Part shown: positions 1-13,313 of the stretch, piece by piece | Layout of the letters: each line of letters begins with the position of its first letter | Numbering within the stretch: position 1 is the stretch's first letter | Source of the DNA: Micropterus salmoides | Taxonomy: Eukaryota; Chordata; Actinopteri; Centrarchiformes; Centrarchidae | Reading direction: 5' to 3' | Assembly (NCBI RefSeq): GCF_014851395.1 | Contig: NW_024040152.1 | Coordinates: forward strand, 21,108,644 to 21,172,643 | Length of the DNA stretch: 64,000 bases | Program-made: the position numbers and the translations under genes | Notes under the pieces: model-generated | What the model was told of the DNA's origin: nothing | The model's input: the letters and a program-made list of their open reading frames with translations, nothing else | Database searches by the model: none

Positions 1-500
1 TTTGATCTGTTTCGAGGTGGGGCCTTGTTTACGATGCCTAAATCTGGGGATGGGGCTTAATGTAAATGTGACTGCCTGTGTCGAGCTGAGGAAGTGTGGC
101 AGGTGCAGGGCCCTTTTTATGAGAACTCTTCTCCTGGTGTGGGGACAAATGTTTTGTTTTTTTTCTTTTAAATCTAGTTTTTGATGTTCTTTTCATTAAA
201 AGTCATTAGTGTGACTGTAAATGTGATGTTTGTGAATGTGACTGTTTGCATGTAGATAAAGGAAATGAGAGTGCAAGCCTTTTAATGTATTCCCCACACG
301 ATAGTCTTTTAAAGTGTTTTTTTTTCTTTGCTTTAAAGAAATAATTTCACTGACCCTGATTCAGACAGGACATTTATACTCCATGAGTTTAATACGTGAG
401 ACTACTGTTCATTTTACCTATGGCACACACAATTGCATCATACTGTATCCTGCATTTTGTTGCTTTTCCTGTCTGAAAATAAAGATTACATTTTAAGTAT
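1..500 (+). other. Possible 3' UTR end of a plus-strand gene
   Basis: This T-rich stretch has no convincing coding frame. It ends with a canonical AATAAA at 478-483, followed by an A/T-rich segment. The texture is that of a vertebrate 3' UTR whose gene lies left of the window. No homology is recognised. An isolated AATAAA is common by chance in AT-rich DNA, so this is only a suggestion. Confidence 0.3.
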
Positions 501-3500
501 TTAAGCCTTTTCTCATCCAGTAGGACTGCTGCAGCTAACGATGATTTTAGTACTCGAAGCTTCTATAGATTATTTCATTGATGCATCGTTTATGAAGTAC
601 TTTTGCTTGGCGGCAGCTCCCCAGATCAACACCATACCTCAGGAGACTGACCACATTTCACAGTTGGTCAAACACTTGACTCAAAGGTCAAAATAGGTTT
701 TTAGCCTTAATTTAAGAGAGGGTTAGGCGATTCCAGATTTCACACATGTTGACTGGGGCGACACAATAAGTAACCAGTAACTGGCAGAGCACAGGTTTTC
801 CTCCATCTCGTCCATTATGCCTTTTGTTTCCTGCCACGTACAGAATTTCCAGTGTCATTGGCGTCAGTTGAATGCAAACAACGTGTTGATCCTGTGAGTG
901 AGTAAGTTTCACCTACAGCTCAGACTCTTGGCTTCTAAAAATGCCAGGAGAAATCAAGCAACACCTTTTGTGCAGCTATACTCTAAGAATCAGTCTTATA
1001 GTAATCAAGTACATCTATGACAATCCTTCATTAATCAGTTCAACAATATATATTGACTGGAATCATACGTATCATCAAAATAGTAATAACTAATTTTGCC
1101 AAAAACTACACTTGACCTTTTATTTTCACTACACATTAGTCTAGACAGACATGGATGTAACCTGCAAAATAAATGGTTAGTGAAAACCTACAACCACAGG
1201 ACGGTAATTCTAGTTTTGATTTATTTTCCATTCAAAAATACTGAACATTTGCTGGTTTGAGCTTCTCAGATGTGAGGATTTGCTGCTTTTCTTTGTCTTG
1301 TGGTAGTCAACTTAATCTGTTTTGATTTATATTGTTGTTCAGACAAAACAAGCTATTTAATTGTGATGGGCATTTTAGCTATATGATTAACTTTGTTTTT
1401 ACAATTATATTAAATTAATAATCAAAATAATAGTTAGCAGTTAGAATAATAATGAAGGTTTGTAGTTGTGGCCGTAAATACAGTAACCACGCCATGTTTG
1501 CGAATGGAAATCCACCCTAAAACAAAATCTGGATATGGATTTTCATTTACGTTAATAAAAGGAAACATTTAGACCATTCTCACTCACACCATTTTCACTC
1601 ATTTTGAAAATATTCATTGTTGGGGATATTTTCCACTTGATGTTTATAACTTTAATGCCATAAAGAAATAACTAGTGAAAATGTAGAAGTAGCATTGGCT
1701 GTTGATGGTGAATAAAGATACAGAAGTTGTCTGCTTATTTCACAGATGAAGGATTTGCTAGCCTGTAGGATTGGGTGACATGGATAAAGTACTACATAAA
1801 TATAAAGCGGTTAAACTCGAGCTGCTTCATGTCTATTTTGTATGCAAACAACACATTCCATACACAGTAATCAATGTAAATGAGAAACACTTCAGGATGC
1901 AAGTGATGGTCCAAGTACATACATCAAAGCTACATGCTTTTGTGTTTTGTCTGGGGGTGAAATGCACGGGGTCCTTGCTTGTCTCTTCTTGCTTTCATCT
2001 GACCAAAAGGACCGAAGATGAAGTGAAAGCTTCTAAAAAAGCTTTGAAATGCTAAAGTGTCTTTCATAAGCAGTTAATTGATCAGAGGGAACCTCTCCCC
2101 TTGTTTGTTTTTCATCACTGTTTGTCCTGTCACAAAGAAGCAATGTCAGGAATACATTCGATGGCACTGTTCATTGCTCATCGGTAATGGTTGTACAGTG
2201 GCTATAAGAGTCTCTCAAAAAGCAAGAGCGATGATTGTTCTTAACTGCCTCTGTTGTGCCTCCACCACACTGTTAACTCAAAACACGTATGAAATGGTGC
2301 TGTGTATAAACACAAAAGCAGCTTTCTTTGTTACACCTGATATGTACTACACATATTTTTGAGAAACTTTCTCAAAGCACATTGGTCTGCAAAGAACATG
2401 AAGTGTTAAGGTTTTTTTTGGACAGTTAAGTGTGAAGGTATTGTTTGTCTCACCTACTACACTGCTGTACACAACTCACTATTACATAATAATACATTTT
2501 TCTACTATGATGAAAATAGCCTTTTATGGCAGAAACCAAAAAGAAAGTTTGACATTTTGCAGTGTGTCTGTAATTTCGGGTTATGTCTCTGACGGATCAA
2601 CCCCTCAATATTTTTTATAACATTTTCTCTGGTATAATGTTGCCTAAGTTCAGTAATGAGCTGTTCCAATGTCAGACACCAAGCAGAGTGAAATGTTCAG
2701 TCATATTATTATGACCCTGATGAAGTGGCCTTTAGACATGCACTCATTATTTTTCGTCACCCGCTGTGCTTGAATTTGAAGTAATTTAACATTTGTTTTG
2801 TAGAACTTTGTGAAACCTCCAGACCGCATGAAATGTCTTGAACCTTTTTAAATGTAGTTTTTACATCTCTGTCCTTTCATTTTGCACTTTTAGACCTCCA
2901 AGAAAATATTAAAATATTTTAAAGACTTTAAAGAAAAGACTTCAGTGTGCAGACTTGGGTAAATGGGACTGTGAGCTTGGGAAAGGCTGTTAAAAGCATC
3001 TTTGACATCTGTTAACAGCCTTCCACATGCTGGAGCATTCAAAGTCTGATAATGCTCGCAAACCCAGAAACATTCTCTTACGTTTCAGGTACAAAGAGAA
3101 GCATTTATCCAGGGATTCAGCAGTGACATCCTGTGATGAATTCCTTTCATTTGTAGAAAGTGAAAAGAGGATTTTTCATAATGCATGTGGTCTCTAATCT
3201 TCCTCTCATTAAACCAATATCAGAGGAGACCGAGGAGTCACCTGCACAGCCACACATTAACCACTCAGAGCTTTACATACGGCTTTATAAGCTTTTGTTG
3301 TGGTAACTGTCTTTGCGTGTGCTTTACACTGCACATCTGTCTTGCGACAGGCTGCATGATGCATTCATGAACAGCAGCATCATGCTACTAAAATTGTAAC
3401 CTTACAACAGAACACATTTTGCATCATTTAGCTCCTTCCTTGATTGGGATGTGGCAGCCCCTGAGACACCCTGCTGCTTTCTTAATTAACTTGTCATTTC

Positions 3501-4440
3501 AAGTTGTATTGAGTGCTGTTTCTCAAGTACGTCTTAATCAAGAAATCCAAAGTGTTTTGATGATTCCAATGCTTTGAGGAGGCTCTTGTTTTCGTCAAGT
3601 GGGCCATCATAGTGGGAACCTGGTGAATGTGGCACAGCGGGTAGCTGTTGTCCAGTTCATTCCCTTCCCATTTTGGATAAAATACCTTAAAATACATGTG
3701 TGTATGTGAGAACTTAAGGTGTAGAAAGAAAAAGAGGCCCACAAGACACTTGTCACCCATTTGCCATTCTCCGTCACTATTGCCCTCAAATGACAGGCTT
3801 GTCTTTGTGTTTGTGTGAGAAGGCATTCAACCCAAAGCTCTTTTCCAACATACTGATTACAAACACTTTGAAGACATCGCCTGGTGTTTGTTCTTTCATT
3901 TTTCAGTTGGAAATTAGCATACACTATACGGAGGCTCATCTGTTGCATATGAGAAATGCTGCTCTGTACCAACAGATATTACAAACACAATGATCAATAG
4001 TGTCACATTCTTGGAAGCTCTAATAGGAGAATGGTGTACACTGCGAAAATGTGTATTGCTGTGAGAGTGTGCACAAACTAAATAGGGTATTATTAGCAAA
4101 TGAGTACCTCTCTTGCTGTTAAGCTGCTGATACTCCCATTGCCTGCGGACCACACTTGTAATTACTGGAGCCCCACAGCGGAGGACCAACAGCTGTGCAG
4201 GGGCTTGTAGAATTGGACCAATCTCTAAATCTGATTCATGATTAGAGATCTGTCACGTTGACCAGATGACAACAGGCATCAAACCGCGTTAATGTTAGCA
4301 CAAATGGCGTGTGACTTATCCCTGTAATGGACTTTTCTTGTGATTTACTTGATGATATATTGCTTGTGCTAATCACCTACAGAGGTCCACGTAAATTATG
4401 ATCAAACAAGAATAGCGGTTTTTCGGAGGGAAGCAGCTTG
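501..4440. other. Intergenic DNA, nothing recognised
   Basis: Only short frames broken by stops occur on both strands, with no splice-bounded segment resembling a known family. The overlapping 110 to 121 residue minus-strand frames around 3494-3972 have no recognisable domain and look like chance. No tRNA, rRNA or clear mobile-element end was seen. Confidence 0.5.
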
Positions 4441-5620
4441 TTGTGGTGGCAGCCCGGCTGACGGTGAGTGTCCTGGTTTTTTCTCCTTTTTTTGTCTGTG
4501 ATTCTGTTTTTTCCCTGGTTTTCTCTGTTCACTGCCTGCTTCCCTGTGTCTCCTCCACCGTGTGCTCTCTCTCTCTCTCTCCCTCCGCTCCTGAGCCAGC
4601 CAACGACCCGCACCTGCATCTCGTCAACCTCCTCCTCTGCCTGCCACACCTGCCAGCAATCAACTCCACCTCTGCCAGTAGGCTACTTCAACCCCGGTTC
4701 TCCACACTACCTCTGCTTGATCGTCGTTGCTCCAAACCTGGTGCCACTCCATCACTCAAGCTCTTGCACGCATTCGGCATCTTGTTTATTTCCCCGTGCT
4801 TTGTCCCCGCAGTGTCACTAACCCTGTCTTTCCGTCTGTTTCTCCCCAGGTTCACTCACCCTCATCCTCCGTCTGGTCAGCTGGGCTCGCTCACCTGCCC
4901 TCTCCCCTCGGGCTTCCCCCCACTGCATCCTCCCAGTCCTCCCGTGCCTCCTCTCTTTCTCACTCCCCAGTGTCCCCCGGCTCTCTGGTCTCAGTCTCCT
5001 TGGTTCCCCGTACCTGCGTTTCCCCAGCAATCACCTCTCCCTCGACTCCAGTCCCTCACCCCTTTTTTCCCAATAAAACCCATTAACCTGGAACGTTGCA
5101 TTTGGGTCCACTCTGTCCACACCACACCCGTAACAGAACGATCAAGCCACAAAATGGACCCAGCAACCACCCTCCAGGAGGCAGCGAGTCAGCTCTGCGT
5201 GGAGCTTTTGGAGTTGGAGAAGTGGAGGAACTCGAGTCACGCGGGCTACAAGAAGGCGCTTCTGACCTTTGGCCAGGTAAAAGTCTCCTAGAGGCCGTGG
5301 CTGAGAGACTCCATTCCTGAGTGGCTGGCCAGGTTTTTCCACCTCCCCGCTAGCGCCGCTAGCCCCCGGTGGGCTCCTCCCCGGCCTGCTAGTGCCGCTA
5401 GCCTCCAGCCTGTCTATCCTGATCCCCAGCCCATTAGGGCCGCTAGCCCCCATACCTTGTCGGGGGTTCCAATTGACACCAGCTCCGTTGGTGGTCCGTC
5501 CGACTCCTGCTCCTCGCACCAAGGCCCTCAGCCCAACAGTCCCATCCCTGATTTCCCCTGCTGCTGTCTCGCTGCCGGCCTCTAGCCCTAGCTCAGGCTC
5601 TCGACTGACTCTAGATATAT
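4441..5620 (+). mobile_element. Ty3/gypsy-type LTR with start of a decayed gag region
   Basis: About 4441 to 5136 is pyrimidine- and CT-rich. It carries an AATAAA near 5082 followed by an R/U5-like segment ending in CCCGTAACA. A short leader follows, then an ATG at 5154 opening with MDPATTL. This layout (AATAAA, a 'GCATTTGGGTCC' block, then an MDPA gag start) matches teleost Ty3/gypsy elements as I remember them. The gag frame stops after about 45 codons. The rest, to about 5620, is Pro/Ser-rich out-of-frame sequence with repeated GCTAG-CCGCTAGCC motifs. No protease, RT or second LTR is present. The left LTR boundary is uncertain. The 282-residue plus frame over it is a shadow of the CT-rich LTR, not a host gene. 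Confidence 0.55.
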
Positions 5621-6129
5621 CTGTTTGCATTTCTATAATATTTGGTATTGAACGGACTTCTCAGACTCCTCAGTTCTTCCCTCATCAACCAACTCGGAAG
5701 TCGTTGCACTTCAACAACTCCGACTCAAGGTGCGAGACCAGTGAACAATGTTTATTTTTAAGAAACGTCTGAGCTTGCTATTATTCCCCTCCCTCAGTTA
5801 CCTATAATCTGCCAGCTGCGCGCGGTCACATGTAAGAAAGGACAAACTCCTGCAGCTACTGTCATTCATCATAAACTTGGCTTTAAAACTTCATACAACA
5901 AGGCCAAAACAAAGAACTGCTGAACGCAAAATAGGTTAGTAACCTGAGATTAGTGAACATGTTCAGCACAGCATTGGCCATCTAAAATTAGCTTGCTTCT
6001 TGCTTTAGCTACGACTAACCTCCGACTGTTGTTCATACAAAAAGATGAATGAGCGTTTGTTTGCTTGCTTGTGGTGGTTGATTAACGTAATCATTTATGT
6101 CCCACTGGCTGCCATCGCGTTAATAATTA

Positions 6130-6365
6130 ACGTCGGCTGCAAACAATTTACAGGTTCATTGTTCATCACGCAATGTTACAGTTTTATTCAGTTATAATGT
6201 TACACTGGGTTTGAGAGTCCGGGGGATGTGTTGACTTACAATAGTTTAAGCTGTCATTGATTGCATTGCACATTACATGGTTGTGCTCTGTGACATACAG
6301 GTTTATTGTTAAGTAATGTTGCAGTTTTATTTAACATTAGTTAACATTACACTGGGTTTGAGTCT
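6130..6365. repeat. Two-copy imperfect tandem repeat (unit about 145-160 bp)
   Basis: The block 'acaggttcattgtt..aatgttacagttttatt..gttacactgggtttgag' (about 6151-6215) recurs at about 6298-6362 with small changes. Between the copies lies a segment containing TTGCATTGCACATTACATGG. The same segment appears a third time near 7095-7130, beyond an intervening repeat. The family is not identified. Confidence 0.6.
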
Positions 6366-6379
6366 GACTTGCAGTAGTT

Positions 6380-7085
6380 AAGGTATTATGCTTTTTGGCT
6401 TTTTCCCTCTTCTTTATTGAGTTATATACCTTTTTTGTGTATGTAATAGGTTTGCAAAGTGGAAAAAGTCCAGCCCAAAGGGAGTTCCCATCTCCCACAG
6501 AAAACACTGCACTGCTTGTTTGTAGTCCAGTCCCTGTGACGACACAGGGATGAATGCTAAATACACCTCATAACGCTCGCCAAGCAGCTAGTCCGACACG
6601 CCCTCAAAAACACCGGTGAAAAACAGAGCTGCAGCACACACCTCTTCTCCTTTCCAAACACTAGCTACCCTCCAGGCAGTCAATGGACATAAAGTTGTTA
6701 CTGTGATGTAGAGACAGAGCTCAGTTAAAACTTTATGGATGAAAGATACTTTTGTTACAGGTTAATAACTCACCCTTCTGAAACTCTTGCTCCAGTCTAT
6801 GTTGCCAGCTGAAACAAAGCCGTGTTTACCGGCTTCTCATTGGCCCGCCCTTCTCTGCTTCTGATTGGCTAGTAGTCCTTAACTAGGAACTGCGCATGTG
6901 CAACTCCTAGCAAAGATCATTTACTCCATAGCTAAAACAAAGCTTTCAACACAGGGCAAAAAGAGGAGCTGTAGCAATGTGCAGGATTAAAAAAAACAGG
7001 GAAAATTAAACTATGTAAACCTGTTCTGGTACAACCCCTAAATAGGATTTTGAACCTGAAAATGAGCATAATACCACCGCTTCAG
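6380..7085. mobile_element. Dispersed teleost repeat interrupting the 6.1-7.2 kb repeat block
   Basis: The segment runs from a T-rich start near 6380 to a 'gaacctgaaaatgagcataatac' end near 7075. From memory this end and the 'ctcattggcccgccc..gattggctagtag' core are high-copy in spiny-rayed fish genomes. It has no coding capacity. It lies between copies of the neighbouring repeat segment (about 6250-6290 and 7095-7130), which suggests insertion into it. The transposon class is unassigned. Confidence 0.4.
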
Positions 7086-7149
7086 TAAGCTGTGATTAAT
7101 TGCATTGCACATTACATGGTTGTGCTCTGTAAGTGAAAAACAGGTTACA

Positions 7150-10100
7150 GTTAAAGAATCCCTTTTAGCTATGCAGTTTTCTAAGCAACTTGGATTGAGC
7201 GCAGCAGGTGATGCAACATTCATTGAGACTTGACTTGGACTCTAACTCAAAGACTTGTGAGCATCTCTGGGGGAAGGGTATTGTAATTTTAATTTTGGCT
7301 GAAGTTGGGGTCTAACTTTGTTAGCAGAGGAGGATCTGTTTTTTCTTTGCCTAAAGATATATATCAGCTTCCTTTGCAATGTAGTAAATAGTTACATCAA
7401 AAAGACAATTTTCCCCAGTGCCAAGGCTCATAAATGTACACATGGCCATATGAAAAATCAAAATCGTTGCAGCAGAACCTGAGATATTGTCTTTTATTCC
7501 AAGCATTCTTCTAATTCATCCACATTGAAACTAAACAAACTCTCATCAGGCTGTCTCTGGAGCCACAACAGGCTTCAATACTTTTTTCACACATGTAGTA
7601 GTACTCCCCAAGACTTACGTAAATAAGTAAAGATACGTAAAATCAGTGGAGTTCCCCTTTAATGTGTACACTGTTGGCGCACATGAGATTTATATATTAT
7701 ATATTTAAAATATAAACATGTTGTAGCAATTTAACATTATAAAATTAATTTGACATGTTGTAGGGAAGGTGTTTTTATTCAAAGTCGAGAGGAGGGTTTA
7801 ATGAAAACTATTACAACCCTGGGGAGGGCCTTACTTTTTTATAGTGAAATGCAAGGTTCAGCCTCCTCTCACCACCCCAAGAATTTTAGTCCCTTATGAC
7901 TCTCAGCTGGCAGATGGCACCCAGTTTGAATCTCTGTTTCTGCTCCTCAGCAGGGAATATCAGAGTATTTGCCCTGTGAAACATCCACTAAAACTGCTTC
8001 AGAGCCTTTTGCCCTTCTGGCTTTTCGTAAACACCTCAGGCAACAGGAGGTCTGATTATCCGTGTTACGCCAGGCGTCTAATCACACAAAGCAGCAGGCC
8101 AAATTGCTAAATCTATTAAAGAATCTCTGCATAATCACGATCTCAATAACAAATGTGTTTGGGTTAATTTTCCATCTTCAGTTTTGGGTTGTATGGTTTT
8201 GACTCAGCGCAGTTGTGCGCAGTCCGCCAAGTATTGTGTGAAAAGCCTCACTTACAGTATGTAGGTGTCTACTGTTGAGACGCCTAAACGTCTGTAAGCG
8301 CTGGTTATCTTGAAAGATACACACAGTTGCAATATTGTGGTATAATGGAGCTCAAGTCGCGCTTTTATCCAAGCTGCCAAACAAGATCACTGTGTCTCCC
8401 TCACACACAAATGTGCAGGGGAAGTCACATAACATATGTTGTCCAGAAAACAAAATCTTGCTTCAGAACTATTGGGATGCTCTGAGCTTTCAATGCTATC
8501 AAGGGGATACAACTGTAGAAACAGTGAGAGCTGTTATGACCGCTTCAGCAGGATCCCCTCCGTTCTCATTTCCCTCTGTTAATTTGTTTGAGTGCATGAG
8601 CAACCATTAGTTAGGGTCACGAGATGAAAGTGTTTAATTATCTGCGTGTCACTCTGGAAGTGGTTTACAGTATCTCTGTGTGTAATGTTTGACAGCAAAT
8701 AATTTTTTTAAAAACACACCTGTTGCATGTGCATTCAAGCTCTCTGAGAAAGCAAAAGATAGATTTCAAAATGCAGGAGAAAACAGTTGCTGTGGGGGCG
8801 AAGATCACAATTACGCTTGTTTTCAGACATGAGCTGTATACCTGACTGCTCTGTTCAATAAATTACATTGGTATTCACATTAAAAGCAGCGTTGTCAAGT
8901 CAGGAACCAGCTCATGGTGTTTGACTAAATTATTAATTTTGTTGCTTTTTCGTTTGCCTTTTGCACTGTGTGCACATGTAGCCAGAGCCATGTATATTTC
9001 ATAGGGAACATGTATGCTCTGCTCTGTCTCTCTGGTCTTGTGGTGGGAGCCCTATGATGTCATGTATAGGAGCTTCTGAGATATTTAGACCGAATGTCAC
9101 TCGCTCAGAAAGACAAATGTGGGTGAGTGATGCCTTCCAATCAAGGTTTCTCTTCTCTGAGACACCATCAGTTTTTAAGCAGAGAATGGTTTCAGCCCTT
9201 TAATGTGTGCATTAAATTAAATGAAAGATCATCACACATTTTCAACACATCTTCTGTGGGCCTCACTGCCATGTCTCATTTAAGCGTTAACTGCATCTGT
9301 AATAACGAATCTGAATTCTTTAAAATAAATAGTACAGTGGTTTATTTTGACGATATGTTCTTCAAGACGATTGAAACGATTAAAGTGTTGGTCTAAATAT
9401 GTCACAGTCAGGACTTTGGGCCTGTGTCACTTTTAAACCATTAAGGTTGAGGCTGGTGCTATTCTATACTTGTCTTATTGTCAACAAATGAATTGATTCG
9501 ACTATATTGTGTGTCCTACTCCTGAATGTATTCCTCTGAGCCATAGAGCTCCATTGTTGTCCAAAAACTATTAAAAACTCATCAGTGAGTCACACTGTTG
9601 CACTGGGAGACATGTTTCTTCATAACCATGAACAAGGGCACTGTAGTTTTTTTTGACATACACTTGAGTACCAAATACACAGCTGAATATAGTCCCCAGT
9701 TTGAGAACAGTGTGCTTAAAAACTACAATGGCCAGAAAATATCAAGCTTTTTATTTTAAAATAAAAGTATATATTCATGACCTGTTTAGATTTGTTTAGA
9801 TCTTAAGGAGGAGCGAATAGTCATGGGTATAAGAGCCACAGACCAGCTGTGGAAGTCAGAAAGTATTGATAGATGGATTAACATATTGTTGTTTCAAAGG
9901 TTTTGTTGACAGTAACAAAGATAAAATATCACTGGCCTGATTTACATTATTTATTATTATTTATTTATTTATTTACATTACGAGTGATACACTGTAAAAT
10001 GAGCTAATTCTCAGGGCATCTGGTGGCCAGAAGCCCCAGTATAACCCCTGACTTATTTCATATTGTGCTTTCATTTAGTCACTTACATTTACACACACAC

Positions 10101-11515
10101 TTTAAACATGTCTGATTTGTACCTGTGACCGGTGGCCTCTGACCACCAGCTCAGGCTTCTAGGTCAGAGGCCCTTGGTTGATGGGGTCATCAACATTCCC
10201 CCTAATCAATAATTCATTTTTGATTGTACCAACAAATTACATGTCTAACTCCATGAGGCCTCACTGGCTTTTACAAAGAGTATAAATGTGAACAACAGCT
10301 GTAATAACAAGCACGGAAATCTAAATATTGGATTAAAACTGAAAGTTATTTACAACAATATTTCAATTAAAAGCACTTGAAAGATACAAATTATTCCATA
10401 AGACCTCATGTTTTCAAAAGCAGTTCTATACAGTAAAGTACTTTATATACTGGATCTGCTGAAACACAACAAACAAAAACATTTAAAGATTCAGAACCTT
10501 ACTCTACAAAACAATTTACTATTTGCAAAAAAGAATCAAACATAATGCTGAATAAGGCATTACGGTAGATATTTCCATTCAGTTAAACACAGTTTTGCCC
10601 ACACTGCAGAAAACATTTGCAAATTCTTACAGTGATGGAGATTTTTTTTTTAAACGTTTTAAAAAAACGTTAGAGATAGTCCATACAGGAGACCGGAACA
10701 ATCTTTTTTTTTAAAGATTTAAAATGCTTCACCTAACATTTATAGCACTTAGTGTAAATACGTAGTTTATTTTCACTAACTGGTTACAAGTGAAGCTTAA
10801 TGTTACAACAGCTTGACAGCACATTGAAACAAAGTACACCACATTGTCACTTAATTTGCTGTTACAGAACAATATTCTCTTTACACTTGATATATGTACT
10901 GTAGGTGCCTTTTTAAGCAAAACTGCATTGCTGCAGTGGCAAGATGAGAGGCATCAATTTGACTGCACTCCCAAAATGTGCAAAACATGTCTTCCTCACT
11001 TTAATCTCCTCCTGAAAATGTCCGATGATCATCAATGGAAAAGAGTCCATTAGCTGCAATATGCGTAGGAAGCTTCTTGTTGCTTGCTAATGCTTTTGAT
11101 CCCATTCAGACTTGCCTCCATGTCAGTTTGAGGTCATTCAGTCACAATTCTGAGTTGAAACAGTGGCCCCGCTTTCCCCTTCAGCTCCTCAGTCTACTGT
11201 CAGCTGAATGTTTTAGTTGTGCAAAAGAACAGAGCAGCCTAACTGCTAGAGGAGTGGAAACAATGAGTCAGCTGAACGGTGATATCCTGGAAGCGCCAGT
11301 CATCTCGGCTTAATCATGAAGGCCTTATTTTCATGTTATTTGATGTTTTTCATGAGCATCTCCCATGACAAATGTGATGGATGTTGCCATAGTCATATAG
11401 AATTTCACTTCCTTTGAAATTATTTTTAATTATTTGTGCCCTTTGTCTTTCATTCACATTTTTGGATTCTCATTACCTTCCCAATATGGTTGAGTGACAA
11501 TACTATTACCAGTCT
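7150..11515. other. Intergenic DNA with no recognised gene
   Basis: AT-rich sequence without a supported gene on either strand. It includes a (TTAT) simple-repeat patch near 9950-9975 and a hairpin at 10134-10172, listed separately. Parts around 7370-7650 and 7790-7900 look repeat-like but I cannot name a family. Confidence 0.45.
10134..10172. repeat. Short perfect inverted repeat (11-bp arms)
   Basis: GGCCTCTGACC at 10134-10144 is matched by its exact reverse complement at 10162-10172, around a 17-base loop. No T-run follows it. Its function is unknown. Confidence 0.7.
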
Positions 11516-11518
11516 AGA

Positions 11519-12400
11519 TATATAGTGCATTCAGAAAGTATTAAGACAGAGGAACATTTTCCATTGAGTTGGCTCAGCACACTGGATGTGAAATTAAATT
11601 CCTGACTTAAAGCAAATCCAGCTTTTAAAGTTGCTATATGAAATATTTTTATATTAACAATGGGTCAAATGACTATGTGTAATGTAACAGGAGTCGCTCA
11701 TAGTAACAAATCCACAGACAATAATTACTCCACTCTGCAGTTCCCCTCAGCTGTAAGAAGCATTATAGTGTCTTTAAGCTAATTGTTTTGGTTTTAGGGC
11801 CTGCAACTTTAATGTTTTGGTTCACTCTCACTGCTCAAAGAGTGTTGTCCCTGTTCACCCACTGCTGTTTTAAAAACCCACTGAACTGTACCTGCTCAGT
11901 ACCAAACAGTAGACAGAAACAGTTGGTGAACACAGTGGAGCATTTACTAGCTGAAGAGCCAGCTATTTATGTCAGGAGTCATTGCAGGCCGAAACAGTTT
12001 GTCATATCAAGTTGAAATGTTATAATATGTCAGTGTTGTGTTTGCAGCCCACAAGTGGCCAAAATTGCAGCCCAGCAGTATCTTCCTTGTTGACACTCTG
12101 CCAAGTCTGTGCTGCAGCCACCATCACTTCTCACTGCTACAGGGGATTTTTGGAGTCAGCCTGGTCTTCATCAAGTGAAGTCTATGATTATGTTAGATTG
12201 AGGTCAGGTGACTGACTCGGCCAATCAAACATCGGCCACTGTTTGGCCATAAAAAGAGTCCTTGGTGGCCTTGACTTTGTGTTTAGGATCAGTGTCCTTC
12301 CTGATAATCTGGTCATTGTGGGACTTTGTATACACAGGGCTATGAGCCCTACATTGTTCACCTAATATGGATGTGAAGACCTACAAACCCCTTACAATAA
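11519..12400. mobile_element. Degenerate DNA-transposon remnant (Tc1-like end)
   Basis: The segment at about 11519-11548 (tatagtgcattcagaaagta) closely resembles the terminal repeat of fish Tc1-like elements as I remember it. The stretch 12170-12300, with its 'gactcggccaatcaaac' and 'ccttggtggccttgac' blocks, resembles antisense transposase DNA common in fish. All frames are broken. Both ends and class are uncertain. Confidence 0.35.
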
Positions 12401-12408
12401 GCACTTGT

Positions 12409-12783
12409 TTTATTGTGCAGAAGTAGAACCAAAGCAATGAAAAACACATCTCTATGCCAATACGTTCTGGCTGCACTGTATGTCTTTGCTTACTTGGTTG
12501 CATTGTTATTTTGCTTTATACACAGTTCAAGAAGATATGTACATTTGAATCCATTTCCTTATACACTGGCACACACAGGCATGTTTGTGATCATCCTGAA
12601 AAGACAATCCTGAAAGAATTCTGTGTCACAAAACTAATGGGATATTGACACAGTTGGTAATGTACATACATGGTAGGTCAAAAGCCTGCATCTGCAGACT
12701 CAGACTCCTGTGGTGGAAAACTGTGTGACCTCAGTCTGGAGGTCATCCTGAACTGCCCCCCCCCTCCACTGACCCATGCCTAG
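12409..12783 (-). other. oprd1: Probable 3' UTR of oprd1
   Basis: About 370 bases follow the oprd1 stop on the minus strand. The nearest canonical AATAAA on that strand is at 12409-12414, a plausible cleavage signal. The real transcript end is not proven, and opioid receptor mRNAs often have much longer 3' UTRs. Confidence 0.4.
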
Positions 12784-13313
12784 TCAGGCCGGCGGTCTCT
12801 CTGTCATCGCACGAGCACAAACAGACACAGGCTCCCTTGTGCTATTGCGTGCTCTGGAGAAGCTGTTCTGTTCCAGACGGGAGCGATAGGGCAGGCAGAA
12901 ATCCCTGAAGCACCTTTTGAAGTTCTCATCCAAGAAGGCGTACAGCACGGGGTTGAGACTGCTGTTGGTGTAGCCCAGCGCGATGCACAGATGCCAGCTG
13001 GCCATCACTAGGAGGTTCTTGTGGTCAATTTCCACCATTGTCTTCACGATGATGAAGATGTGGATGGGGGTCCAGCAGATGATGAAGGCTGCCACGACCA
13101 CCAGGACCATGCGGGTGATCCGGCGCAGGTTCCTGTCCTTCTCTTTGGAGCCCGAGAGCAGACGAACGCTCTTGAGCCGCAGGATCATCAGACCGTAGCA
13201 GATGGTGATGACCAGGACAGGAACCACGAAGGCGAAGATGAACACGCAGATTTTCATCACTGTGTCCCAGTACCGCTCAGGTTTGGGGAATCTGAGCATG
13301 CAGGCAGTGGTTC
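12784..13313 (-). CDS. oprd1: oprd1 coding exon 3 (ECL2-C-terminus)
   Basis: Starts after 'aactcctcag' and supplies the ECL2 Cys207, TM5-TM7 and the cytoplasmic tail to the stop at 12784-12786. The third loop motif RLLSGSKEKDRNLRRITRMV is essentially invariant in opioid receptors. The tail is Ser/Arg-rich (NSFSRARNSTREP), as in delta receptors, and offers GRK sites. Confidence 0.95.

Noticed and set aside
4443..5291. 282-residue Pro/Ser/Leu-rich plus-strand frame
   Set aside because: It runs through the CT-rich LTR and across the gag ATG in a different frame. It is a low-complexity shadow of the retroelement.
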